Origin: Sphingomonadales bacterium
GTDB lineage: Bacteria; Pseudomonadota; Alphaproteobacteria; Sphingomonadales; Sphingomonadaceae
Assembly (NCBI GenBank): GCA_024636595.1
Contig: JAGXGT010000176.1
Span: 1 to 28,511 of the forward strand
Direction: 5' to 3'
Length of the DNA: 28,511 bases
Shown piece after piece: positions 16,095-24,795 of the stretch. The notes below the pieces were generated by a model that had not been told where the DNA came from, did not search any database, and saw only the letters and a list, made by a program, of their open reading frames with translations. Numbering within the stretch: the first letter of the stretch is position 1; each line of letters starts with the position of its first letter. The translations under genes and the position numbers were made by a program.

Positions 16095-17355
16095 GGGTGA
16101 TGAGACCGATAACCGCGCCCGTCATCGCGGTGGCACAATTGCCCGCAATCCAGCTTTTCATTCCCAGCCCGGCGACCTCGGCTCGGCGCGACGGCGCCAG
16201 CGTTCCGATTGTGGAGACGAGCAAACCGACGCTGGCAAGATTAGCGAAGCCGCAAAGCGCGTAGATGACGATTAGCTGGCTACGCGGATCGAAGGTTCCC
16301 TGTGGGACCGCCGCGAGATCGAGATAGGCGACATATTCGTTGAGGATCGATTTTGTACCCATCAACGCACCGGCCGCCGGGGCCTGTTCCCACGGCACAC
16401 CCAATGTCCACATCAGGGGCGCAAACAGCCAGCCAAAGGCGCGTTTGATCGTCACCGCCTGATCATCGACATAGGGCACTATCGTCAGCATCTGGTCAAC
16501 CAGCGCGACCAGTGCGAAGACCACCAGGATGATCCCGATCACCGCCAGAAACACCTGCACGCCTTCCATCGTTCCACGAACAATGGCATCGATGCTGCCA
16601 TCATATTTGAGCCCCGGCTGCTTGTCACTTGCCTCTGTCGTGCCGTCCCCCGGCACCATCAGGCGGGCCACCAATATCGCAGCCGGCAGCGAGATCAGCG
16701 AAGCGGAGATCATATGGCCGACGGCATTGGGAACGGTCTTGGACAGTGTCGAAGCATAGAGCACCAATATCGCACCGGAGATGGTCGACATCGCCAGTAC
16801 CATCACCATGAACAGCTCCGACCGGCTCATCTTGTCAAAATAGGCACGCAAAATCAGCGGTGACTCGACAACACCAAGAAAAATGTTTGCCCCGCCGCTA
16901 AGGCCGACTACGCCGCTGACACCCATCGTCTTGCGCAGCGCCCAGGACAGGCCGCGCACGATCCACGCGAGAACACCCCAATGCCACAGCACCGCTGACA
17001 GCGCTGAAAATACGATTACCAGCGGCAATATCTGAAAAGCGATGATCAGCGGCGGCTGCGCGCCTTCTTTCAACACGAACGGCAATTCGGCGCCTCCGGC
17101 ATAGCCAAACATATAGGATGATCCGACCAAGGTCGCTTTTTCAATCGCCATCACGCCCTGATTGGCAATACCGATAATATCCCAGACGTAGGGCACTCGG
17201 ACGATCACCAGCGCGATCGTGAATTGCAGCAGCAGCGCGCCGCCGATCCATTTCCAGCCTGGCCGGGCCTGCCGCTTTTCGGACAGCAGCCAGACGAAAA
17301 GTAGGATCAGGGAAAGACCAATAAGACCTTGACTCTGCTGCAGGAATCCAGTCAT
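16087..17355 (-). CDS. concentrative nucleoside transporter (CNT/NupC family)
   Basis: A 422-residue inner-membrane symporter expected to take up nucleosides with protons or sodium ions. Family motifs seen are the N-terminal Nucleos_tra2 helix pair, the gate region with GLSGGANIFLGVVESPL (about 155-171), the central GTMEGVQVFLAVIG and the C-terminal GTKSILNEYVAYLDL and YALCGFANLASVG signatures. The GG-N and E-x-P residues of the first hairpin contact nucleoside in characterised members. The ATG overlaps the stop of the upstream oxidoreductase fusion by 4 bases (ATGA), a sign of operon coupling. Why a nucleoside carrier is linked to an oxidoreductase and a phospholipid enzyme is unclear. Confidence 0.9.
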   Translation of the reverse strand: MTGFLQQSQGLIGLSLILLFVWLLSEKRQARPGWKWIGGALLLQFTIALVIVRVPYVWDIIGIANQGVMAIEKATLVGSSYMFGYAGGAELPFVLKEGAQPPLIIAFQILPLVIVFSALSAVLWHWGVLAWIVRGLSWALRKTMGVSGVVGLSGGANIFLGVVESPLILRAYFDKMSRSELFMVMVLAMSTISGAILVLYASTLSKTVPNAVGHMISASLISLPAAILVARLMVPGDGTTEASDKQPGLKYDGSIDAIVRGTMEGVQVFLAVIGIILVVFALVALVDQMLTIVPYVDDQAVTIKRAFGWLFAPLMWTLGVPWEQAPAAGALMGTKSILNEYVAYLDLAAVPQGTFDPRSQLIVIYALCGFANLASVGLLVSTIGTLAPSRRAEVAGLGMKSWIAGNCATAMTGAVIGLITLV

Positions 17356-19502
17356 CCGCGCATCCAGTCATGATAGCGCTCTACCCAGCGCAGCAAGCCT
17401 TCCGGAGCATGCGCACGCTTCCATTCACCCGCGGCATATTTATTGGCTTCGGCCATGGTCGGATAGGTGTGGATCGTTCCCAATATTTTGTTCAAACCTA
17501 GCTTGTATTTCATCGCCAGAACATATTCGGCCAGCAACTCTCCGGCATGATCGCCGACTATCGTGACGCCGAGTATCTTGTCCTTTCCGGGCGGGGTCAG
17601 CACTTTGACAAATCCCTCGGTTGCGCTGTCGGCGATCGCCCGGTCCAGTTCGTGCATTGGATATATGGTCACTTCAAAGGCGACATCCTGTTCTCTGGCT
17701 TCCTGTTCATTCAGGCCGACGCGGGCAATTTCCGGATCGATGAAGGTGGTCCAAGGGATGACGCGATAGTCGGCCTTGAATGTGCGGAACTGGCCAAACA
17801 AAGCGTTCACCGAGGCATACCACGCCTGATGCGATGCGACATGGGTGAACTGATAGGGTCCGGCCACGTCGCCGGCCGCAAATATATTGGGATAGGAGGT
17901 GGCGAGAAGGTCATCGGTTGCGATGGTTCTGTCCGTCTCGATGCCCAGTTCCTCCAAACCAAAACCGGATAGCCGTGCTGACCGGCCTACGGCGATGACC
18001 AATGCGTCAAAGGCAATCACCTGCTCTTTGCTCCCCGCTCGGACAGTCAGCCGTTTTTCGCCGTCAACCAGCTCGCAGCGAACCGCTTCATGGTCGGTCA
18101 GCACATTGACACCGGAACCTTCCTGAGCGGACCGGGCAAGAGCCGAAACATCGTCATCTTCGCGCGACAACAGGCGGCCTTCTCGCTCGACCTGCGTTAC
18201 GTTTGCGCCCAGACGCGCGAAGGCCTGGCTCAACTCGCAGCCGATAGGGCCACCGCCGAGGATGATCATGCGTTCCGGAATGTCGTCGAGTTCCGCAAAT
18301 TCTTTCCAGAGCCTATCGCTGGTCACATAGCCGACATCTGTCAGTCCCGGCAGCGGCGGCACAAAGGGCGAACCGCCAGTTGCCACGATGATCGAACGCG
18401 TTGTCAATCTCTCAATCTCACCATCATTGCGTTGTATTTCGACCGTCCAGGGATCGACGATCTTGGCATAGCCTTTGATCACATCGACGCCCAGACCGGT
18501 ATAGCGTTCGACACTGTCATGTGGTTCGATGTCGGCGATAATATGTTGGATGCGCTCCATGACCGCCTTGAAACTATAATGTGGATTGGTCTTTTGCAGC
18601 CCGTAAACATCCGCCTTGCGCATCTGCTCTGCGACTTTGGCGCTCTTGATCAGCGCCTTGCTGGGTACGCAGCCATAGTTGAGGCAATCGCCGCCCATTT
18701 TGGAGGCTTCGACCAGAGTCACTTTGGCTTTGACGGTGGCGGCGATATAGGACGAGACCAGTCCGGCGGCACCCGCGCCGATGACGACCAGGTTTCGATC
18801 ATATTTCTTCGGTCTGGTCCAGCGGGCATAGACTTTCCGGCGCTTTATCCGGTTCACGATCCACTTTCCGATCCAAGGCGTGACCCCCAGCGCGGCGAAG
18901 GACAGCAGCAGACCCGGTGAGCCGATATCGCTGACTTCCTCGATATTGGCGAGCTGGGTTCCGGCATTCACATAGACCAACGTCCCCAGCAACATGCCGA
19001 TCTGGCTGACAATATAGAATGTTCGGGCCTTGATCGCGGTCAGCCCCATCAGCAGATTGATCAGGAAGAAGGGAAAGACCGGCACCAGACGGAGAGTCAG
19101 CAGGTAAAAAGGGCCGTCTTTTTCAACGCCCTTGTCAATCGCCTTCAACCGGTCGCCGAAGCGGGATTTTACCGCATCGCGGAACAGATAGCGGGACGAG
19201 AGAAAAGCAATGGTCGCGCCGATGGATGATGCGAAGGACACAATGATCGTGCCGGTCAGGACACCAAACAGTGCGCCTGCCGCTAGTGTCAGGATCAATG
19301 CACCGGGCAAAGAGGCCGCCGTCGTCACCACATAGATCAAAAAGAAAATCGCGATCACCAGAAAGGGAGTCGCCCGATATTGCCCGTCAAAAGCGGCTTG
19401 CTGTTCCTTCAGATTGGCTAATGTCAGCTGCGAACCGAGATCGAAATAGAAGAAGCTGGCAACGGCAAGGGCAAAAAGAACGAGAAGCAGTGTTTTTTTC
19501 AT
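17352..19502 (-). CDS. TVP38/TMEM64 membrane domain fused to a pyridine nucleotide-disulfide oxidoreductase
   Basis: 716 residues in two parts. Residues about 1-215 form a VTT (TVP38/DedA-like) membrane domain with several helices and the typical RLVPVFPFFLINLLMG re-entrant segment. Residues about 235-716 form a flavin disulfide reductase: the FAD Rossmann motif GAGAAG (242-247), the redox-active pair C273 and C278 in GGDCLNYGCVPSK, an NAD(P)H domain with GGGPIGCE, the FAD motif FAAGDVAG and the C-terminal HTYPTMAE containing the expected catalytic histidine. It resembles mercuric reductase/dihydrolipoamide dehydrogenase relatives but has no N-terminal mercury-binding domain. Fusions of this type are known in bacteria, usually annotated simply as FAD-dependent oxidoreductase. 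The substrate is unknown; the membrane anchor suggests action at the inner face of the cytoplasmic membrane. It is first in a four-gene minus-strand operon. Confidence 0.9.
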   Translation of the reverse strand: MKKTLLLVLFALAVASFFYFDLGSQLTLANLKEQQAAFDGQYRATPFLVIAIFFLIYVVTTAASLPGALILTLAAGALFGVLTGTIIVSFASSIGATIAFLSSRYLFRDAVKSRFGDRLKAIDKGVEKDGPFYLLTLRLVPVFPFFLINLLMGLTAIKARTFYIVSQIGMLLGTLVYVNAGTQLANIEEVSDIGSPGLLLSFAALGVTPWIGKWIVNRIKRRKVYARWTRPKKYDRNLVVIGAGAAGLVSSYIAATVKAKVTLVEASKMGGDCLNYGCVPSKALIKSAKVAEQMRKADVYGLQKTNPHYSFKAVMERIQHIIADIEPHDSVERYTGLGVDVIKGYAKIVDPWTVEIQRNDGEIERLTTRSIIVATGGSPFVPPLPGLTDVGYVTSDRLWKEFAELDDIPERMIILGGGPIGCELSQAFARLGANVTQVEREGRLLSREDDDVSALARSAQEGSGVNVLTDHEAVRCELVDGEKRLTVRAGSKEQVIAFDALVIAVGRSARLSGFGLEELGIETDRTIATDDLLATSYPNIFAAGDVAGPYQFTHVASHQAWYASVNALFGQFRTFKADYRVIPWTTFIDPEIARVGLNEQEAREQDVAFEVTIYPMHELDRAIADSATEGFVKVLTPPGKDKILGVTIVGDHAGELLAEYVLAMKYKLGLNKILGTIHTYPTMAEANKYAAGEWKRAHAPEGLLRWVERYHDWMRG

Positions 19503-19604
19503 GTAGAACTTTCTGCCCGATGGGAAGCGCTGCGATGACCAGCTATTTGTAAATTATGCTATATGGACCTTCTAACCGCTTTGGAACCCGGCGTAATTAA
19601 CGGG

Positions 19605-20438
19605 TCACGAAGATTTTCTTTTGTAACCGGAGCCTTGTTCTGACCGATAGCGATCATGAAACGGCAACGCCAGACTCCACCACAGTTCCGCCGGATGTTC
19701 GGATTGATATTCGTCCAGACCAATAACGATGTCATCATGTCCGGCGACCGGCTGCGCTGTGTAGGTGCCAAATAGCCTGTCCCACAAAGCAATGCTGAAA
19801 CCGAAATTGCTGTTGGTTTCCCTTGTGACGGTCGAATGATGCACGCGGTGCATATCGGGTGTCACGAGGAACAGACGCAAGACAGCGTCGACTGAAACCG
19901 GCAACCGCAAATTACTGTGATTGAACATCGCGCACAGATTGAGCAGCAGCGAGAAAATAAAAACCGCGAATGGGGTCGGTCCGATCAGCAATACCACGGC
20001 ACATTTATACAGCATCGACAATATGATCTCGACCGGGTGAAACCGCACTGCCGTTGTAACGTCGATATCCCGATCAGAATGATGCACTTTATGGATGTCC
20101 CAAAACAGCGGGACTTTATGGGTCATCACATGCTGCGCATAAATCGTTAGATCCAATATTATCAGCGCGAGAATAAATTCCAGCCCGCTGGGCAAGCTGG
20201 TCCAGTTAAACAGGCCAATATTATTTTGCTCCGCAAAGACCGCCGCAGAAATAGCGGCAATCGGGCCCGTCAATCTGAGGGCGACGCTGTCGACAATGAT
20301 GATAATGATGTTTGTCCGCCAACGCTGGCCGCGCGGCAGCGACCGCTTTTTCCTGGGAAAAATAGCTTCGAGCACCACCAAAAGGACGAATAGAAGCGCC
20401 GATAGTGCCATGCCATATAGTGCAAGGCTATCGGTCAT
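19605..20438 (-). CDS. sterol desaturase / fatty acid hydroxylase family protein
   Basis: A 277-residue membrane di-iron enzyme. The histidine boxes are present: HVMTH (H-x3-H), HKVHH (H-x2-HH), RFHP and later MHRVHH (H-x2-HH), all in the usual order between hydrophobic helices. Family members hydroxylate or desaturate lipids, carotenoids or sterols; in sphingomonads they can act on membrane lipids, but the substrate is not predictable here. Start ATG at 20438 with only a weak ribosome site. It is separated by 102 nt from the next minus-strand gene, so co-transcription is possible but not evident. It faces the plus-strand fad genes across a long non-coding stretch. Confidence 0.88.
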   Translation of the reverse strand: MTDSLALYGMALSALLFVLLVVLEAIFPRKKRSLPRGQRWRTNIIIIIVDSVALRLTGPIAAISAAVFAEQNNIGLFNWTSLPSGLEFILALIILDLTIYAQHVMTHKVPLFWDIHKVHHSDRDIDVTTAVRFHPVEIILSMLYKCAVVLLIGPTPFAVFIFSLLLNLCAMFNHSNLRLPVSVDAVLRLFLVTPDMHRVHHSTVTRETNSNFGFSIALWDRLFGTYTAQPVAGHDDIVIGLDEYQSEHPAELWWSLALPFHDRYRSEQGSGYKRKSS

Positions 20439-20982
20439 GAAAAATTATCTCTGCTCACCGTAGCCGCTTTCTTGTTGCCGAGGTTCTGATCGATCAACCT
20501 GTAACAAATGGATCAGCCAGAAAAATGAACGGAATAACGCTTATCTTTTCTCAGTGCCGATTGCGAGCTGCTACTGGTATTTTCTTGCATATTGGATCCT
20601 TTGGATTCCTTGGATCTCGCTGGGCGCTTTTGCAAGCTCGCGCAATTGGCCATCAGGCAAAAGGCCGCTTTACAGCGTGATGTTGTCAAGCACGTATTCC
20701 GCTACTGGGTGGCTTGCGGTCTGTCCCCTCCTGGCATCATATTTGGCGGTAGCCGACCGGTCGGTTTATTCGTTCACCAAATTCACCGTGCCTCAAAATT
20801 TACAAACCTCAGTAAACTTAACCTAGCCTTGATAGATCAGGCCCAATTTTCATTCTAATTTCTCATCGTTACCTGCCTGATGCTGTTTATGATATTCGGA
20901 TATCTGGCTCGTTTGATGCACGCAATTGACATGCCGCAACGCATCTGTTCTGCGTCTAGGCATGATCTTGAAGGAGAGAAAA
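20439..20982. other. divergent intergenic region
   Basis: 544 bases between the sterol desaturase family gene and the divergent beta-oxidation gene. It must hold promoters for both. Visible items are a 12-bp perfect palindrome at 20753-20764, three closely spaced TTGGAT repeats (about 20590-20617) and AAGGAG at 20971-20976 as ribosome site for the gene at 20983. Short overlapping open frames here look random. No RNA gene is recognised. Confidence 0.6.
20753..20764. promoter_or_regulatory. perfect palindrome, candidate operator
   Basis: CCGACCGGTCGG is a perfect 12-bp palindrome in the leader of the fadJ-type gene, about 220 bases before its ATG. Its size suits a TetR- or GntR-type dimer of the kind that often controls fad genes. 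The regulator is not in the window, and function is inferred from symmetry and location only. Confidence 0.3.
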
Positions 20983-23019
20983 ATGTCGGTCGTTACTACG
21001 GAAAAGCAAAAAAATGTCTTGGTCATCGTTTCAAACAATCCTCCGGCGAATGCGCTTGGCGCCGCCGTTCGCCAGGGACTGGTCGATGGGATCGAGGAGG
21101 CCTTGTCCGATGACGAGATAGAAGCTGTGGTCATCCGGTGTGATGGGCGTACATTTTTTGCCGGCGCGGATATCACGGAATTCGGCAAGCCGATGAAGGG
21201 GCCCAATCTTGCTGATGCCCTTGATCGGTTGGAAGCAAGCAGCAAGCCGGTTGTCGCGGCGATCCACGGGACTGCCTTGGGCGGCGGCTGTGAGGTGGCT
21301 TTGGCCTGTCACTACCGGGTTGCGGTGCCATCAGCGAAAATGGGCTTGCCAGAAGTCAAATTGGGCCTGATCCCCGGCGCCGCCGGAACCCAGCGCCTGC
21401 CGCGGGTGGTTGGCGCAGAAGCGGCCTTGCCGATGATCGTGATCGGCAATCCAATTTCGGCCGCTAAAGCGTACTCCATCGGGCTGGTTGACAAGATTGT
21501 TGGTGAAGACAGCCTTGCCGAGGATGCAATTGCATTTGCCCGCGAACAGATCGGCAAGGCGCCTCCCCGCTCTTCCGAAGGCACAGCCAATGAAGATGGT
21601 ATAAAGAATCCGGCGATATTTGATAAATTCCGGCAAAAAAATGGTCGTAAAATTCGTGGGTTCGAGGCTCCGGAAGCAGCCATTCAGGCAGTGAAAGCGG
21701 CGGGAGAGCTGTCCTATGCCGAGGGCGTGAAAAAAGAGCGCGAGCTGTTCATGAAGCTCATGACCGGCACGCAATCGGCGGCCATGCGTCACTATTTCTT
21801 TGCCGAGCGCGCGGCCAACAAGATTGACGGTATTGATCCCAAAATTGATCAGATTCCAATCAAGAAGGTCGGAATCCTGGGAGCCGGAACCATGGGCGGC
21901 GGCATAGGTATGAATTTTCTCTCCGCCGGCATCCCAGTGACCATTGTCGAATTGAAAGAGGAAGCGCTTGACCGCGGCGTCGGTGTGATCCGCAAAAATT
22001 ACGAGAATACGGCCAAGCGTGGCCGCATGACCGAGCAGCAAGTCGAGGATGCGATGAGCATTTTGACGCCCAGCCTGTCTTATGACGATCTCGCCGACTG
22101 CGATCTGGTGATTGAAGCGGTGTTCGAGAATATGGATGTTAAAAAAGAGGTCTTCACCAAGCTTGATAGCATTGTGAAACAGGGCGCGATCCTCGCCAGC
22201 AACACCAGCTACCTGAATATTGATGAAATCGCGGCGGTGACAAAGCGGCCCGAATATGTGCTGGGCCTGCACTTTTTCTCGCCCGCCAATGTGATGAAAT
22301 TGCTCGAAATCGTTCGCGGTGAAAAAACCGCTGACGATGTTTTGATGACAGCGATGAAGCTATCCAAGAAAATCGGCAAGGTCGCGGCGGTCTCGGGCGT
22401 CTGTCCCGGCTTTATCGGCAACCGGATGCTGAGCCCGCGTCAGGAGCAGGCCAATCTCATGATCATGGAAGGGGCCAATTACTGGGAAGTCGACGATGTG
22501 TTGCTCGACTTCGGCTTTCCAATGGGGCCGTTCCAGATGTCCGATCTGGCCGGTGTCGATATCGGATGGCATCGCGATCCGGAGCGCGTCGAAACACTGC
22601 GTGACGCGCTTTGCGCGGTCGGTCGCTGGGGACAGAAAGTCGGCAAGGGATTTTATGATTATGATCAGGCGCGTCAGCGGACGCCCTCTGATGAAGTCAA
22701 GCAGATCATCGCCGAGTTCGCCGCCAAAGCCGGCAAGGAACAGCGCGATATTTCGAAGGACGAAATTCGCGAGCGGCTGCTTTATCCAATGGTCAATGAA
22801 GGGGCCAAAATCCTTGAAGAAGGCATGGCACAACGCGCAAGCGATATCGATGTTGTCTGGATCAACGGCTATGGCTGGCCGCTGTATACCGGCGGTCCGA
22901 TGTTCTGGGCCGATACGGTCGGGCTCGACAAGGTCGCTGCCGGTTTGAAGAAACATGGCCTACCGGTTGCAAAGCTGCTGCAGGAAAAAGCCGCTGCAGG
23001 AGGCAAATTTAACGGATAG
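20983..23019 (+). CDS. fadJ: multifunctional enoyl-CoA hydratase / 3-hydroxyacyl-CoA dehydrogenase (FadJ/FadB type)
   Basis: 678 residues, the length of the monomeric bifunctional type. The N-terminal hydratase domain (about 10-200) has both catalytic glutamates, E104 in GGGCEVALA and E124 in LPEVKLGLIPG. The dehydrogenase domain has the NAD motif GILGAGTMGGGI (about 290), the GLHFFSPANVMKLLE catalytic histidine segment (about 427) and two C-terminal dehydrogenase repeats with NRML and DFGFPMGPF motifs. It carries out hydration of 2-enoyl-CoA and NAD-linked oxidation of 3-hydroxyacyl-CoA in fatty acid breakdown. The ATG at 20983 follows AAGGAG by 6 nt; a longer frame from 20926 is not supported. 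The next gene is an acyl-CoA synthetase 30 nt downstream, so the two form an operon. Confidence 0.93.
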   Translation: MSVVTTEKQKNVLVIVSNNPPANALGAAVRQGLVDGIEEALSDDEIEAVVIRCDGRTFFAGADITEFGKPMKGPNLADALDRLEASSKPVVAAIHGTALGGGCEVALACHYRVAVPSAKMGLPEVKLGLIPGAAGTQRLPRVVGAEAALPMIVIGNPISAAKAYSIGLVDKIVGEDSLAEDAIAFAREQIGKAPPRSSEGTANEDGIKNPAIFDKFRQKNGRKIRGFEAPEAAIQAVKAAGELSYAEGVKKERELFMKLMTGTQSAAMRHYFFAERAANKIDGIDPKIDQIPIKKVGILGAGTMGGGIGMNFLSAGIPVTIVELKEEALDRGVGVIRKNYENTAKRGRMTEQQVEDAMSILTPSLSYDDLADCDLVIEAVFENMDVKKEVFTKLDSIVKQGAILASNTSYLNIDEIAAVTKRPEYVLGLHFFSPANVMKLLEIVRGEKTADDVLMTAMKLSKKIGKVAAVSGVCPGFIGNRMLSPRQEQANLMIMEGANYWEVDDVLLDFGFPMGPFQMSDLAGVDIGWHRDPERVETLRDALCAVGRWGQKVGKGFYDYDQARQRTPSDEVKQIIAEFAAKAGKEQRDISKDEIRERLLYPMVNEGAKILEEGMAQRASDIDVVWINGYGWPLYTGGPMFWADTVGLDKVAAGLKKHGLPVAKLLQEKAAAGGKFNG

Positions 23020-23036
23020 CATCATGCTTATCGATT

Positions 23037-23041
23037 AGGAG
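23037..23041 (+). promoter_or_regulatory. ribosome binding site deciding a TTG start
   Basis: AGGAG with 8 nt spacing to TTG at 23050. No ATG fits the start of the acyl-CoA synthetase frame, so this site supports TTG initiation. Confidence 0.65.
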
Positions 23042-23049
23042 AAAATAAT

Positions 23050-24792
23050 TTGTCAGTTGAAGCAATAGATCCACTGGAAAAGTGGACATCGCCAGCTGGT
23101 TGGCCGGTACGTTCGCGCAAGGATGTGGAAGCGTTACTGTGCGCGCCGGGACAACCGTTTGAAATGGAAGTGGTCGATATCGACGGGGTCGCAACCCGCG
23201 TCTGGAAAAACGCCCATCCTAGTCTTGCTGCTCTGGCGGAACATGCGCGCGGCCATGGCGACAGCGAATTCCTGATATTTGAAGATGAACGCGTTACCTA
23301 TGAGAACTGGTATCGCGCTGTGGCTGCTTTGGCTGTGGAACTGCAGAAAATCGGTGTGTCCAAGGGTGACCGGGTATCTCTGGCGATGCGCAATCTGCCG
23401 GAATGGCCGGTGATTTTCTTTGCCGCCACGTCGATCGGCGCCATCGTGGTCCCGCTCAACGCATGGTGGACCGATCAGGAACTGGTGTTTGGACTGGAGA
23501 ATTCGGAAACCAGCGTGTTGCTGTGCGATGCCGAGCGATGGGGCCGGATTTCACCGCACATGTCGGATCTACCGGATTTGAAACATGTAATCGTGTCCCG
23601 CAGCCAGACTGCATTGGAAGTGCCGGCACGTCCGCTGGAAAATATCATCGGTCGGCCCAATGATTATGGTAATCTACCGGATCAGAAGCTGCCCGCAGTG
23701 GATATTGCTCCGGATGATCCGTCGACGATTTTCTATACCAGCGGCACGACCGGACAGCCCAAAGGCGCGCTCGGCACGCATCGCAATCTGACAACCAACG
23801 CTGTGACCGTCGGCTATTCCGGAGCCGCGCAAGCGTTCCGTAGGGGAGATGACCTGCCTGAGCCAACGACCCGGGTTGGCTTGACGGTGGTACCGATGTT
23901 CCATTGCACCGCCTGTTCCGCCACCATGATGCCGACCGTGCACGGCGGCCACAAGATGATCTTCCTGCACAAATGGGACACGGTCCAGGCGATGGCAATA
24001 ATCGAACGGGAAAAGGTCAATGCAACCGGCGGGGTGCCGTTTATCGCCTGGCAATTGATCGAACATCCGGATCGCGAGAAATATGACCTGAGTTCTATCG
24101 ATTCGATCAGCTATGGTGGTGCGCCTTCAGCACCCGAACTGGCCCGGAAAATCTTTGAAGTCTTTGGCGCGCTGCCCGGCAATGGCTGGGGCATGACCGA
24201 AACCATGGCGACGGTCACCTCGCATAGCGCCGAGGATTATCTCAACCGCCCGACCAGTTGCGGCCCGCCGGTGGCTGCTGCCGACCTGAAGGTCATGAGC
24301 GAGGACGGAAGCAGCGAAATGCCGATTGGCGAAGTCGGAGAACTTTGGGCCCGTGGTCCGATGATTGTAAAAGGCTATTGGAAACGTCCGGAAGCGACCG
24401 CTGAAACTTTCGTCGATGGCTGGGTCCGCACCGGTGATCTGGCGCGACTGGACGATGAGGGTTTCTGCTATATTGTCGACCGCGCGAAAGACATGATCAT
24501 TCGCGGCGGCGAGAATATCTACTCATCCGAGGTCGAGAATGTCCTCTATGACCATCCTGCCGTGATGGATGCCGCTTTGATTGGCATCGACCACAAGACG
24601 CTGGGCGAAGAACCGGCAGCCATTGTCCAACTGGCACCCGGGAAAACAGCCAGTGAAGCGGAATTGCAGGAGTGGGTCCGCCAACGGCTGGCGAATTTCA
24701 AAGTGCCGGTAAAGATTCTGTTCCGCGATGAAGGCCTGCCGCGCAACGCCAACGGCAAGATATTGAAGAAGGATCTGAAATCGCTGTTCTGA
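23050..24792 (+). CDS. AMP-dependent acyl-CoA synthetase (fatty-acid CoA ligase)
   Basis: 580 residues, cytoplasmic. Adenylation motifs in order: YTSGTTGQPKGALGTH (about 234-249), GWGMTETMA (A5, about 381), GWVRTGDLARLDDEG (A7), DRAKDMIIRGGENIYSSEVE (A8) and the catalytic lysine K570 in NANGKIL. It activates a carboxylic acid to acyl-CoA; linkage to the FadJ-type gene points to fatty or related alkanoic acids. It is clearly different in sequence from the synthetase at 7952. The start codon is TTG with a good AGGAG. The stop lies only 3 bases from the stop of the convergent thioesterase gene, with no room for a terminator between them. Confidence 0.9.
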   Translation: MSVEAIDPLEKWTSPAGWPVRSRKDVEALLCAPGQPFEMEVVDIDGVATRVWKNAHPSLAALAEHARGHGDSEFLIFEDERVTYENWYRAVAALAVELQKIGVSKGDRVSLAMRNLPEWPVIFFAATSIGAIVVPLNAWWTDQELVFGLENSETSVLLCDAERWGRISPHMSDLPDLKHVIVSRSQTALEVPARPLENIIGRPNDYGNLPDQKLPAVDIAPDDPSTIFYTSGTTGQPKGALGTHRNLTTNAVTVGYSGAAQAFRRGDDLPEPTTRVGLTVVPMFHCTACSATMMPTVHGGHKMIFLHKWDTVQAMAIIEREKVNATGGVPFIAWQLIEHPDREKYDLSSIDSISYGGAPSAPELARKIFEVFGALPGNGWGMTETMATVTSHSAEDYLNRPTSCGPPVAAADLKVMSEDGSSEMPIGEVGELWARGPMIVKGYWKRPEATAETFVDGWVRTGDLARLDDEGFCYIVDRAKDMIIRGGENIYSSEVENVLYDHPAVMDAALIGIDHKTLGEEPAAIVQLAPGKTASEAELQEWVRQRLANFKVPVKILFRDEGLPRNANGKILKKDLKSLF

Positions 24793-24795
24793 GGC

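Noticed and set aside
19586..19605. ACCCG/CGGGT stem at the end of the sterol desaturase family gene
   Set aside because: Only 5 bp with a 10-nt loop, no T-run, and it includes the stop codon; too weak to call a terminator.
20554..20858. Overlapping plus-strand frames of about 90 codons
   Set aside because: Two overlapping frames without ribosome sites or recognisable domains in a divergent promoter region.
20926..20931. TTGACA as -35 of the FadJ-type gene
   Set aside because: At 16-18 nt downstream the sequence is TCTGCG-like, not a usable -10, so the promoter is not called.
21331..22272. Long minus-strand open frame (313 codons)
   Set aside because: Antisense to the FadJ-type gene, with no motif or ribosome site of its own.
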